Source: Parahaliea mediterranea
GTDB taxonomy: Bacteria; Pseudomonadota; Gammaproteobacteria; Pseudomonadales; Halieaceae
Assembly: GCF_017255185.1 (NCBI RefSeq)
Contig: NZ_JAFKCZ010000016.1
Span: 1 to 64,000, forward strand
DNA length: 64,000 nucleotides
Direction: 5' to 3'
The notes beneath the pieces are model-generated. The model searched no databases. It was not told the DNA's origin and worked only from the letters and a program-made list of their open reading frames with translations. Each line of letters begins with the position of its first letter. Within the stretch, counting starts at the first letter, position 1. Positions 9,539 through 18,859 of this stretch are shown here, piece by piece. Position numbers and translations under genes: made by a program.

Positions 9539-9826
9539 ATGACAGATAGGATAGAGGGAACAGAACAGGAACCGCCCAAGATCGAGTTTCCCTGCGAGTA
9601 CCCGATCAAGGTGCTGGGACGCCAGCAGGCGGATTTCGAAACCGTGGTGATCGAGGTGTTCGAGCGCCACGCGCCGGGCTTCGACAGCGAGACCATTGTC
9701 GCCAAGGCCTCCAGCAAGGGGACCTTTATCTCGCTCACCATCACCATCATCGCCACCGGGCCGGAGCAGCTCAAGGCCCTGCACGAGGAGCTGATGGCCA
9801 CCGGCCAGGTGCAGATGGTCATCTGA
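9539..9826 (+). CDS. ybeD: DUF493 family protein YbeD
   Basis: Small conserved cytoplasmic protein of 95 residues with an ACT-like fold, found between dacA and lipB in many gammaproteobacteria. Recognisable blocks are [19 protein letters not shown] and the C-terminal [12 protein letters not shown]. The biochemical role is not established, although the position suggests a link to lipoate metabolism. It is translationally coupled to lipB by TGATG. Confidence 0.93.
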   Translation: MTDRIEGTEQEPPKIEFPCEYPIKVLGRQQADFETVVIEVFERHAPGFDSETIVAKASSKGTFISLTITIIATGPEQLKALHEELMATGQVQMVI

Positions 9827-10461
9827 TGCCGCCGCTGGAATTCAAGCGCCTGGGCGCCGAGGTCGATTACCTCGCCACATTCGAGGCGATGAAGGCCTTC
9901 ACCGACCAGCGCGGGCCGGATACCCCGGATGAACTCTGGCTGCTGCAACATCCGCGGGTGTTCACCCAGGGCCAGGCGGGCAAGGCGGAGCATGTGCTGG
10001 CCCCGGGAGATATTCCGGTGGTGCAGGTGGATCGCGGCGGACAGGTGACCTATCACGGCCCCGGCCAGTGGGTGCTGTACCCGCTGGTGGATATCCGCCG
10101 GCTGGGCATCGGTGTGCGCGCCCTGGTGGACGTGATCGAGCGCGGCATTGTGCGCCTGCTGGCGGACTACGGCATCGCGGCCGCGCCCAAGGCCGAGGCC
10201 CCCGGTGTCTATGTGGGAGCGGACAAGATCGCCTCCCTGGGGCTGCGGGTGCGCCGCGGCTGCAGTTACCACGGCCTGTCCCTCAACGTCGACATGGACC
10301 TGGAGCCTTTCAATCGCATCAACCCCTGTGGCTACGCGGGCCTGCAGATCACTTCCATGGCGCGCTGCCTGCCGGGGCGCGAGCTGGACATGGACGCGGT
10401 CGGAGACGCCCTGCTGGCCGCCCTGGCCACCGAGCTGGAATTGGCCCGAAGGGAGAACTAG
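9826..10461 (+). CDS. lipB: Octanoyl-[ACP]:protein N-octanoyltransferase
   Basis: Transfers octanoate from acyl carrier protein to lipoyl domains, the first step of lipoate assembly. It has 211 residues with the family motif [13 protein letters not shown]. The lysine-containing [17 protein letters not shown] and the catalytic-cysteine block [13 protein letters not shown] are also present. lipA, usually next, is absent; the downstream gene is convergent. The TAG stop shares the tetranucleotide CTAG with the stop of the convergent response regulator. The bkdB lipoyl domain near the window's end would be one client. Confidence 0.96.
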   Translation: MPPLEFKRLGAEVDYLATFEAMKAFTDQRGPDTPDELWLLQHPRVFTQGQAGKAEHVLAPGDIPVVQVDRGGQVTYHGPGQWVLYPLVDIRRLGIGVRALVDVIERGIVRLLADYGIAAAPKAEAPGVYVGADKIASLGLRVRRGCSYHGLSLNVDMDLEPFNRINPCGYAGLQITSMARCLPGRELDMDAVGDALLAALATELELARREN

Positions 10462-10985
10462 CGCCTGACCGGCCGCTTTTGCAGCTTGCGCTGCAGGGTG
10501 CGCCGGTGCATGCCCAGGGCGCGGGCGGTGGCGGAGATGTTGCCCTCGTTTTCGTTCAATACCCGCTGGATGTGTTCCCACTCCAGCCGGTCCAGCGAGG
10601 TGGGTTGCCGCGCTTCCGCTTCCGGGGCCTCGCCGCTGAAGGCGCGCAGGATGTCCTCCACCGTCGCCGGCTTGCACAGGTATTGGGTGGCGCCGGCCTT
10701 GATCGCCTCCACTGCGGTGGCGATGGAGGAGTAGCCGGTCAGTACCACCAGGCGCGCCCGCGGCGCGGCCGCCAGCAGTTGCGGCAGCGCCGCCAGGCCC
10801 GACAGCTCGGGCATGTTCAAGTCCAGCAGGATGTGACTGGGCCGAAAGTCCGCGCAGGCCCGCACCGCTTCCAGCCCGTTGTGGCACTCCCGGGTGTCGA
10901 AGCCGCGGCGCTGGAAACCCCGGGCGAGCACGCCGCAGAACACCGCGTCGTCGTCCACCAGCAGGATGCGATTCGCACTGTTCAT
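10458..10985 (-). CDS. regA: Redox response regulator, RegA/PrrA/ActR family
   Basis: Transcription factor of the RegB-RegA redox system. The 175-residue protein has a receiver domain with acidic pocket DDD, phospho-acceptor Asp55 in LLDLNMPE, and a KP switch in YLCKP. A short linker leads to a C-terminal Fis-type helix-turn-helix ([20 protein letters not shown]), the highly conserved RegA DNA-binding end. Its start overlaps the regB stop by 4 nt. Gammaproteobacterial relatives are also named RoxR. Target genes cannot be read from the sequence. Confidence 0.9.
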   Translation of the reverse strand: MNSANRILLVDDDAVFCGVLARGFQRRGFDTRECHNGLEAVRACADFRPSHILLDLNMPELSGLAALPQLLAAAPRARLVVLTGYSSIATAVEAIKAGATQYLCKPATVEDILRAFSGEAPEAEARQPTSLDRLEWEHIQRVLNENEGNISATARALGMHRRTLQRKLQKRPVRR

Positions 10986-12280
10986 CGATTATCGCTCCCG
11001 GTCCTCGCCAGTGGCAGGGTGACGGTGGCCACCGTGCCGCCGCCGGGGGCCGCCTCCAGGCGCAGCTCGCCGCCGTGGCGTTCCACCGTGGCGCGACTCA
11101 GGATCAGGCCGATACCCAGGCCGCCGCCGTTGTCGCCAGCGGCGGGCGCGCGCAGTTGCCGGCGCACCGCTTCCGGCACTCCCGGCCCGCGGTCGCGCAC
11201 CGCGATGCGGGCCTGCCGCCGGTCCCAGTCCAGTTGCACCTGGATGTGCTCGCTGCCGGTGTCGGCGGCGTTGTTCAGCAGGTTTTCCAGCGCCTGGGGC
11301 AGGGTCTGGTCGAAGGCGATGGCCGGCTGCCGCGCCTCGCGTGGCCACTGCGTGGTGCAGGAGACCCGGGGCCGCCGCGCTGCCCAGTGCTGCACCGTCG
11401 CTTCCAGGAATTCACCTACCGGGCGCTGCTGGCGCCGGCCCGCGGCGCTGGCCTCGGCGGTCTGGCTGAGGTCCGCCAGGATGTCGCGGCACTGCCCGAG
11501 CTGGCTCTGCAGCAGCTCGCAGTCCCGGCGCTGTTCCTCGCCCAGTGCGGGGTCCTGCCGCATTTCCTCGACCACCACGGTCATGGTGGACAGCGGCGTG
11601 CCCAGCTCGTGGGCGGTGCCGGCGGCCAGGCTGGCCACCGCCATAATCTGGTCGTTGCGCAGGCGCTCCTCGCGCAGCGCCGCCTCGCGAGTCTCCTGGC
11701 GGCGCAGCTCCGCGGCCATGCGCACCACGAAATAGGTGATGAGCCCAACGCTGAACAGGAAGTTGAACCACATGCCCAGCCGGTGCACGCCGCCGCTGTC
11801 GCCGTGCATGCCGCCGGCGTGGGGGGAGAACAGGGGGAAGGGCTGGCGAATGTACAGCAGCAGGCTGTAGGCCAGCACCGAGGCGCCGGCGATCAGCCAG
11901 GTGTGGCGCCAGGGCAGCACCGCCGCCGCCACCACCACCGGCACAATGTAATAGGACACGAAAGGATTGTCGGCGCCGCCGGAGAAGTACATCAGCGCCG
12001 TCCAGCCCAGTACGTCCACCAGCAGCTGTGCCAGGAACTCGGCGTGGGACACCGGGCGCGGGCGGGTGGTGCGCCACAGGCTGGCGGCCGTCACCAGGGC
12101 CAGCAGCACCAGGCTCGCCGCCAGGCCAGCCATGCTCTGGGTGGTGCGGCTGGCCAGCAGTACGTAGGCCAGCACACCCGCCTGGCCGAGCAGGGCGATG
12201 GCGCGGATGGCCAACAGGCTGCGCAGGTTGGCCACCGATGGCGTGAACGCGGGTGACTGAATGGAGGAAGCGGTATTCAC
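10982..12280 (-). CDS. regB: Redox-sensing histidine kinase, RegB/PrrB family
   Basis: Inner-membrane sensor kinase partner of the adjacent RegA. About six transmembrane helices lead to the RegB-type quinone-site heptad GGADNPF (about residues 101-107). The H-box is GTAHELGTPLSTM. A cysteine in GQCRDILADLS lies exactly 40 residues after the H-box His, as in R. capsulatus RegB (His225, Cys265). The ATPase domain has LENLLNNAAD and GGGLGIGLIL. I prefer the GTG at 12280 (432 residues); an ATG at 12322 would add 14 residues. Confidence 0.9.
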   Translation of the reverse strand: MNTASSIQSPAFTPSVANLRSLLAIRAIALLGQAGVLAYVLLASRTTQSMAGLAASLVLLALVTAASLWRTTRPRPVSHAEFLAQLLVDVLGWTALMYFSGGADNPFVSYYIVPVVVAAAVLPWRHTWLIAGASVLAYSLLLYIRQPFPLFSPHAGGMHGDSGGVHRLGMWFNFLFSVGLITYFVVRMAAELRRQETREAALREERLRNDQIMAVASLAAGTAHELGTPLSTMTVVVEEMRQDPALGEEQRRDCELLQSQLGQCRDILADLSQTAEASAAGRRQQRPVGEFLEATVQHWAARRPRVSCTTQWPREARQPAIAFDQTLPQALENLLNNAADTGSEHIQVQLDWDRRQARIAVRDRGPGVPEAVRRQLRAPAAGDNGGGLGIGLILSRATVERHGGELRLEAAPGGGTVATVTLPLARTGSDNR

Positions 12281-12417
12281 CGGCCCAGTATACCGCCAGT
12301 GGCGGGCGCTGCCCCGCGACAATGTGTCACACCCGGGTCATGCGCCGCGCGGCGAGTCATTCCCCCGGGGCGAAATCTTCGCGGCCAGTTGCCCGCTTCT
12401 GTCTACACTTCCCATAC

Positions 12418-14499
12418 ATGGACGCACTCGAAAAGCTTTTGTACCTGTCTGGCATTTCCGCGGATTTCCTCGGTTACGACGGGCAGCGGCAGGCCGTTTC
12501 CCGGGAGGACCGCTTGCGGGCGCTGCGGGCAATGGGCTACGACGCGGGGGACCCGGAGGCGGTCGATCGCGCGATCGCCGAGCTCGACGCGGAACCCTGG
12601 CGCGATGTGCTGCGGCCATGCTATATCGTGGAGGCCGAGGCGGCGCATGTTGCCCTGCAGCTTCCTCCCGGGCAGGGGCAGCGGGACTTTGACTGGGTAC
12701 TGCAGTTAGAGGGCGGCGCGCGGCGCTCGGGACGTTGCCGGCCCGGGCAACTGCCGGAAGTGGGGGAGTACCGCATCGGGGATCGGCGCTACGCGGCGCA
12801 CCGGCTCGCGCTGGGACAATTGCCGCCGGGTTACCACCAACTTTGCCTGCATGACGGGGAGGGGGACATCCGCGCGCAGGTCATCGCCTGCCCCTCCCGG
12901 GCCCACGACATGCCCGGCGAGGATCGCTTCTGGGGTGCTACCTGCCAATTGTACACGCTGCGTTCGGCGCGCAATTGGGGGGTGGGGGACTTCACCGACC
13001 TCACGGAGCTGGTGAATCAACTGGCGGGGCTGGGCGCCGACCTGGTGGGACTCAATCCGCTGCACGCCCCATGCAGTGACAGCCCCGATGCCGCGAGTCC
13101 CTACAGTCCCTCCGACCGGCGTTTCCTCAACCCGGTTTACCTGGACCCGGAGTGCATGCCCGACTGGCAGGAGTGCGGCGGCGCGGCGCTGTTGACCGCG
13201 GCGCGCGTCGCGCGGCGGCGCGCGCTGCACGATGCCGCGCGCGTGGACTACCACGGCGTCAATACACTCAAATACGAACTCTACGAGGCACTGTTCGCCC
13301 ATTTTCTCGAGTGTCACCTGGATGGCGGCAGTGCGCGCGCCGACGAGTTCAGGGCCTTTGTCGATACCCGGGGGGCGGCGCTCGAGCACTTTGTCGCCCA
13401 CGAAATGGCGCACAATCCCTATGCCCGTCGGTTTCGTGACTGTCCCCGGTTTTTCGGCTACCTGCAATGGCAGGCGCAGGCGCAGCTGGCCCGGTGTCAC
13501 CAGCAGGCCTTGGACGCGGGCATGCGCATCGGCCTGATGCGTGACCTCGCGGTGGGCGCGGTGCGCCCGGGCAGCGAGGTCGCTCAGTTTCGCGGCCTGT
13601 TCCTGCCCGGTGTCACGGTTGGCGCGCCGCCGGATCCGCTGGGGCCCCTGGGCCAGGATTGGGGGTTTCCGGCCATGAGCCCGCTGGCGATGCGCCGCCA
13701 GCGCTTCGGTCACTTTATCGAGCTGCTGCGCAGCAACATGGCGGCTGCCGGCGCGCTGCGCATCGACCATGCAATGGCGCTGGAGCGGCTCTGGTGGTGC
13801 TTGCCGGAATCCGCGCAGGGGCCGCGCTCGGGTCTGTATGTGTACTATCCGCGGGAGGAACTGCTGGCCCTGCTGCGGCTGGAAAGCCAGCGCAGCGGGT
13901 GCCTGGTGATCGGAGAGGACCTGGGGGTGGTGCCGGAGGGCTTTCGCCGACGGATGCGCGAGAGCCATATTTACGGCAATCGCCTGCTGTATTTTGACAC
14001 CCACCTGGACGGTCGCCAGCGCCTGCCATGGGAGCAGGTGCCTGACACGCTGCTGATGGTGACCAATCACGATGTGCCGACCCTGGCCGACTGGTGGTCG
14101 GGAAGCGATCTGCGGCGTCGCTTCGAGCTGGGCCTGATCGCATGCCCGGAGGTGTTGGAAGCGGCGCGGGCGCGGCGCCGGGAGGAAAAGACGCGGCTGC
14201 TGGACTGGTTGGTACACAGCGGGGTGTGGGCGGAGCCGTCGGAGTCCCTCGACCCCGACCGGGTGTTCGACATGGCGCTGTGCCGGGCCATCCACCAAGC
14301 CTGCGCCCGGGGCCGGTCGCGGCTGTTGCTGTTGCAGCTCGAGGACCTGCAGCTGCTGCGCGAGCCGGTGAATATTCCGGGCACCTGGCGCGAGTATCCC
14401 AACTGGCGTCGCAAACAGGGCGCCGATACGCGATCACTGCTGGCCGACCCCCAGGTCCGCGATCTGCTCGCGGCGGTGGACCGGGAGCGCAAATCTTGA
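12418..14499 (+). CDS. malQ: 4-alpha-glucanotransferase (amylomaltase)
   Basis: GH77 enzyme that disproportionates maltodextrins by moving alpha-1,4-glucan segments. From ATG 12418 it has 693 residues, equal to E. coli MalQ. The frame runs open 165 nt upstream, but that stretch has no family sequence. Catalytic blocks are LRIDHAMALERLWW (nucleophile Asp), VIGEDLGVVP (acid/base Glu) and TNHDVPTLADWW. First gene of the glycogen cluster. Its TGA overlaps the TTG start of glgB, implying coupled translation. Confidence 0.95.
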   Translation: MDALEKLLYLSGISADFLGYDGQRQAVSREDRLRALRAMGYDAGDPEAVDRAIAELDAEPWRDVLRPCYIVEAEAAHVALQLPPGQGQRDFDWVLQLEGGARRSGRCRPGQLPEVGEYRIGDRRYAAHRLALGQLPPGYHQLCLHDGEGDIRAQVIACPSRAHDMPGEDRFWGATCQLYTLRSARNWGVGDFTDLTELVNQLAGLGADLVGLNPLHAPCSDSPDAASPYSPSDRRFLNPVYLDPECMPDWQECGGAALLTAARVARRRALHDAARVDYHGVNTLKYELYEALFAHFLECHLDGGSARADEFRAFVDTRGAALEHFVAHEMAHNPYARRFRDCPRFFGYLQWQAQAQLARCHQQALDAGMRIGLMRDLAVGAVRPGSEVAQFRGLFLPGVTVGAPPDPLGPLGQDWGFPAMSPLAMRRQRFGHFIELLRSNMAAAGALRIDHAMALERLWWCLPESAQGPRSGLYVYYPREELLALLRLESQRSGCLVIGEDLGVVPEGFRRRMRESHIYGNRLLYFDTHLDGRQRLPWEQVPDTLLMVTNHDVPTLADWWSGSDLRRRFELGLIACPEVLEAARARRREEKTRLLDWLVHSGVWAEPSESLDPDRVFDMALCRAIHQACARGRSRLLLLQLEDLQLLREPVNIPGTWREYPNWRRKQGADTRSLLADPQVRDLLAAVDRERKS

Positions 14500-16730
14500 A
14501 CCGGCGGGCCGGGGCAGGCAGCGCCACCCTGTCGCGGGAAACGGTGGAGGCGCTGGTGCAAGGCCGGCACGGAGACCCGTTTTCCGTCCTCGGGCCCCAA
14601 CCGCGGGGGCGGGACCTGGTGGTGCGCGCCTTCCTGCCCGGCGCCACCGCCATCGCGCTGCTCCCCGGGGATGGCGACGGATCCGCGCGGGCCATGTGCC
14701 AGCTCCATCCCGCCGGCCTGTACGAATGCACTTTGGCGCAGTGCCCCCGAGACCTTGTTTACCGCTTGCAGGCGCACTGGGGGGAGCGGCAGTGGCTGCT
14801 GGAGGACCCCTACCGCTTTCCGCCCTGCCTGAGCGACGGGGACTTTTACTATTTTGCCGAGGGTTCGGAGGAAACGGCCTGGCGCTATCTCGGCGCCAAC
14901 CAGCGCACGGTGGACGGCGTGGCGGGGGTGCTGTTCGCGGTCTGGGCGCCCAATGCGCGGCGGGTCTCTGTCGTGGGGGACTTCAACGGCTGGGACGGCC
15001 GGCGGCACGTCATGCGCCGACACCCGGCCAGTGGCGTCTGGGAGCTGTTTATACCGCAGGTGGCGGAGCTGTCCCTGTACAAGTACGAGCTTGTCGACGC
15101 CGCCGGCGTCGTGCTGCCACTGAAGGCCGATCCCTTCGCGCGCTCCATGCAGCACCCGCCGCAGACCGCCTGTCGCGTGCCGGGCGCGGGCAACTTCAAC
15201 TGGCGAGACGGGGCGTGGCTGGAGCGGCGCGCGGCCGCGCGCGCGGTGGCGGAGGCGATCAGTATCTACGAGGTCCACGCCGCTTCCTGGCGGCGGCGGG
15301 TTACCGAGGGCAACCGCTACCTGAGCTACCTGGAACTGGCCGACGAACTGATCCCCTACGTCGTGGAGCAGGGTTTTACCCACATCCAGCTGCTGCCGCT
15401 GAGCGAATACCCCTTCGACGGTTCATGGGGCTACCAGCCCCTGGGCCTGTATGCGCCATCGATCCGTTTTGGCGCGCCCGACGAATTGCGCACCTTTGTC
15501 GACCGCTGTCACGTCAGCGGTATCGGTGTCCTGCTGGACTGGGTGCCCGGTCACTTTCCCGCGGACGACCATGGCCTGGGCCGTTTTGACGGCACCGCGC
15601 TGTACGAGCACGAGGACCCGCGCCAGGGCCTCCACCCGGACTGGAATACGCTGATCTACAATTATGGTCGGGGAGAGGTCATCAGCTACCTGCTTAGCAA
15701 CGCCAACTACTGGCTGGAGGAGTTTCATATTGACGGCCTGCGGGTGGACGCCGTGGCTTCAATGCTATACCTGGACTACAGCCGCCGGCAGGGGGAGTGG
15801 ATACCCAACCCGCACGGTGGCCGGGAAAATCTGGCGGCCATCACCCTGCTGCGCGAGGTCAATCGGCGCATGTACGCGCGCCACCCGGGTATCCTGATGG
15901 TGGCCGAGGAGTCCACTGCCTGGTCCGGGGTGTCCCGGCCAGTGGATGCCGGAGGCCTGGGTTTCGGCTTCAAGTGGAACATGGGTTGGATGAACGATTC
16001 CCTGCGCTATATGGCGAGAGACCCGGTGCACCGCAGTTACCACCACGAGGAAATGACCTTCGGCATTCTCTACGCCTGGGACGAGAATTTCATTCTGCCC
16101 CTCAGCCACGACGAGGTGGTGCACGGCAAACACTCGCTGCTGGAAAAGATGCCCGGCGACGACTGGCGGCAGTTCGCCAACCTGCGTGCCTACCTGGGTT
16201 TCATGTGGGCCTATCCGGGCAAGAAACTGCTGTTTATGGGCGGTGAAATCGCCCAGCGCAGGGAATGGAACCACGACCGGGAACTGGACTGGGAGCTGCT
16301 TGCCCAGGGCACCCACCGCGGCGTGCAGCAGTTGGTGCGCGATCTGAACCGGGTCTACCGCGACCTTGCGGCCCTGTATCGCCGGGACTGCGAGCCCGGG
16401 GGCTTCACCTGGCTGCAACCCGACCGGCGGGGGATGTCGCTGTTCGCCTGGTTGCGTCTGGGCGGGGAGGGCGCCCCCCCGGTCGTGGTGGTGGCGAACT
16501 TCACCCCGCGGGTGCATCACGGCTACCGGGTGGGCGCGCCCCGCGCCGGCTGGTACGCCGAATGCCTGAATACCGACGCCAGTGAATACGGGGGCAGTGG
16601 CCAGGGCAACCTCGGTGGGGCGATGGCCGACGACCGCGGGGCGGATGGGCAGCCCTGCTCCCTGGCGATCACGGTGCCGCCGCTGGCCACGTTGATACTG
16701 GTTCACCGCCCGGGCGGGGAGGCCTTGTGA
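14496..16730 (+). CDS. glgB: 1,4-alpha-glucan branching enzyme
   Basis: GH13 enzyme that introduces alpha-1,6 branches into glycogen. I take the TTG at 14496, overlapping the malQ stop and preceded by GGGAG at about 9 nt. This gives 744 residues (E. coli 728). The N-terminal region begins VEALVQGRHGDPFSVLG, followed by a CBM48-like module (VSVVGDFNGWDG). The catalytic barrel has GLRVDAVASMLYLDYSR and VAEESTAW, then LSHDEVVHGK. Its stop overlaps the glgX GTG. Confidence 0.95.
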   Translation: MNRRAGAGSATLSRETVEALVQGRHGDPFSVLGPQPRGRDLVVRAFLPGATAIALLPGDGDGSARAMCQLHPAGLYECTLAQCPRDLVYRLQAHWGERQWLLEDPYRFPPCLSDGDFYYFAEGSEETAWRYLGANQRTVDGVAGVLFAVWAPNARRVSVVGDFNGWDGRRHVMRRHPASGVWELFIPQVAELSLYKYELVDAAGVVLPLKADPFARSMQHPPQTACRVPGAGNFNWRDGAWLERRAAARAVAEAISIYEVHAASWRRRVTEGNRYLSYLELADELIPYVVEQGFTHIQLLPLSEYPFDGSWGYQPLGLYAPSIRFGAPDELRTFVDRCHVSGIGVLLDWVPGHFPADDHGLGRFDGTALYEHEDPRQGLHPDWNTLIYNYGRGEVISYLLSNANYWLEEFHIDGLRVDAVASMLYLDYSRRQGEWIPNPHGGRENLAAITLLREVNRRMYARHPGILMVAEESTAWSGVSRPVDAGGLGFGFKWNMGWMNDSLRYMARDPVHRSYHHEEMTFGILYAWDENFILPLSHDEVVHGKHSLLEKMPGDDWRQFANLRAYLGFMWAYPGKKLLFMGGEIAQRREWNHDRELDWELLAQGTHRGVQQLVRDLNRVYRDLAALYRRDCEPGGFTWLQPDRRGMSLFAWLRLGGEGAPPVVVVANFTPRVHHGYRVGAPRAGWYAECLNTDASEYGGSGQGNLGGAMADDRGADGQPCSLAITVPPLATLILVHRPGGEAL

Positions 16731-18859
16731 AAATCACCGCTGGCAATGCGACCGCGCTGGGAGCGACCCACGATGGCGCCGGTACCAACTTCGCGCTGTT
16801 CTCGGCCCACGCCGAGGCTGTCGAGTTGTGCGTATACGCCCCCGACGGCCGGGAGGAACTGGCGCGGTTGCCGCTGCCGGAGAGGACCCACGATATCTGG
16901 CACGGCTATGTCGAGGACCTGGGGGAGGGCTACTGCTACGGCTACCGCGTGCACGGGCCCTACGAGCCCCGTGCCGGCCACCGTTTCAATCCCCACAAAC
17001 TGCTGCTCGACCCCTACGCCAGGGCCCTGCGGGGGCAGTACCGCTGGCACGACGCCAATTTCGGTTTCCAACACGACCACCCGGACCAGGACCTGGGCTT
17101 CGATACCCGCGACAATGCCGACCACGTTCCGCGCGCCGTGATCCAGGCCGCCTTCGAGCGCCGCGACCGGGCACCACTCCCCGTCGTGCCCTGGCACAAA
17201 ACGGTGATCTACGAGGCGCACGTGCGCGGTTTCACCCGGCAGAACCCCGAAGTGCCCGCGGCGCTGCGGGGCACTTTTGGCGGCCTGGCCCAGCCGGCGG
17301 TGATCGACTACCTGAAGGCCCTGGGCGTCACCAGCGTGGAACTGTTGCCGGTGCACGCCTTTATCGACGAACACGCGCTCCACCTGCGCGGGCTCCGCAA
17401 CTACTGGGGCTATAACACGCTGGCTTTCTTCGCCCCCCATCCCGCCTACCTCGGCGGTGCCGGACCGGAGGCCTTCCGCGACATGGTGGCGCGCTTCCAC
17501 GACGCCGGCCTGGAGGTGATCCTCGACGTGGTGTACAACCACAGCTGCGAGGGCAATCACCTCGGTCCCACCCTCAGCCTCCGGGGCATCGACAACCTGT
17601 CCTACTACCAGCTGCTGCCCGGCGACCGCCGCTTCTACGTGAACGACACCGGCTGTGGCAATACCCTCAATATCGCCCATCCGCGGGTGATGCAACTGGT
17701 GACCGACAGCCTGCGCTACTGGGCCGGAACCATGGGGGTCGACGGCTTTCGCTTTGACCTGGCCACCGTGCTGGGCCGCCGGGAACAGGGCTTTGACAAC
17801 GGCGCGGCTTTTTTCCAGGTGCTGGCCCAGGACCCGCTGCTGTCCACCCGCAAGCTGATCGCGGAACCCTGGGACGTCGGCCCCGGGGGCTATCAACTGG
17901 GACACTTTCCCGCGGGCTGGAGCGAGTGGAACGACCGCTACCGGGATACGATCCGCCGCTTCTGGCGGGGCGAGCCGGGTCAACTCCCGGAGCTGGCCCG
18001 GCGCCTGCACGGCTCGGGGGATATCTTCGAACACGCCGGTCGCCGCCCCTCCGCCAGCATCAATTTCGTGACCAGCCACGACGGCTTTACCCTGCGCGAC
18101 CTGGTGAGCTACGCCCACCGCCACAACGAGGCCAACGGCGAAAACAACGAGGACGGGCACAGTGAAAACCTGAGCGCCAACCAGGGTGTGGAAGGCCCTT
18201 CCGCCGACCCCGCGATCGAGGCCCGGCGCTGGCGCATGCAGCGCAACTTCCTCGCCACGCTGTGCGTGTCCCAGGGGGTGCCGATGCTGCTGGCCGGCGA
18301 CGAACTGGGGCGGAGCCAGCAGGGCAACAACAACGCCTACTGCCAGGACAACCGGCTGAACTGGGTCGACTGGCCCGGTCTGGACGGCGAGGCCCGGGCC
18401 CTGATCGCCTTTACCCGCAGGTTGCTGGCCCTGCGCCACCAGTTCCCGGTGCTGCAACCCAGCGTGTACCGCCACCAGCCGAACGACCCGACCGACGACA
18501 GTATCCAGTGGCTCAACAGCGAGGGGCGGCCCATGCGCGACAGGCACTGGCACGAGCCCGACAAGCGGGTACTCGGTTACCTGCTCACCGAGAGCGCCGA
18601 CGCCGGCCACCCGGGTTCCCGCTTCCTACTGGTGTTGTTCAATGTCGATGAGCGGGCGCGGCGCTTTGTTTTGCCCGCGGTCCCGGTCGGGCATTGGTGG
18701 TTGTATGCCGATACCGCCGCCCCGGCCGCGCTGGCAACGGCCAGCCCCATCCCCTGCGGCGACCACATCCACCTGGAGCCGGTCTCGGTGCAGATCCTGA
18801 CCGCGGGCCTGGCGCCGACGCTGGTCAGCGGCAACGACGAGAGAGTGACCCCCCTATGA
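16727..18859 (+). CDS. glgX: Glycogen debranching enzyme (isoamylase type)
   Basis: GH13 hydrolase that removes short alpha-1,6 branches left after phosphorylase action. The 710-residue protein starts at a GTG inside the glgB stop. It has an N-terminal CBM48-like region (GTNFALFSAHAEAVELC). The catalytic motifs are VDGFRFDLATVLGR (nucleophile), KLIAEPWDVGPGGY (acid/base) and FVTSHDGFTLRDLVSY. An ATGA overlap links it to glgP. Confidence 0.96.
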   Translation: MKITAGNATALGATHDGAGTNFALFSAHAEAVELCVYAPDGREELARLPLPERTHDIWHGYVEDLGEGYCYGYRVHGPYEPRAGHRFNPHKLLLDPYARALRGQYRWHDANFGFQHDHPDQDLGFDTRDNADHVPRAVIQAAFERRDRAPLPVVPWHKTVIYEAHVRGFTRQNPEVPAALRGTFGGLAQPAVIDYLKALGVTSVELLPVHAFIDEHALHLRGLRNYWGYNTLAFFAPHPAYLGGAGPEAFRDMVARFHDAGLEVILDVVYNHSCEGNHLGPTLSLRGIDNLSYYQLLPGDRRFYVNDTGCGNTLNIAHPRVMQLVTDSLRYWAGTMGVDGFRFDLATVLGRREQGFDNGAAFFQVLAQDPLLSTRKLIAEPWDVGPGGYQLGHFPAGWSEWNDRYRDTIRRFWRGEPGQLPELARRLHGSGDIFEHAGRRPSASINFVTSHDGFTLRDLVSYAHRHNEANGENNEDGHSENLSANQGVEGPSADPAIEARRWRMQRNFLATLCVSQGVPMLLAGDELGRSQQGNNNAYCQDNRLNWVDWPGLDGEARALIAFTRRLLALRHQFPVLQPSVYRHQPNDPTDDSIQWLNSEGRPMRDRHWHEPDKRVLGYLLTESADAGHPGSRFLLVLFNVDERARRFVLPAVPVGHWWLYADTAAPAALATASPIPCGDHIHLEPVSVQILTAGLAPTLVSGNDERVTPL

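Noticed and set aside
12253-12417. N-terminal extension of MalQ
   Set aside because: The 55 extra codons overlap the divergent regB start region, lack family sequence, and ATG 12418 gives the exact normal length.
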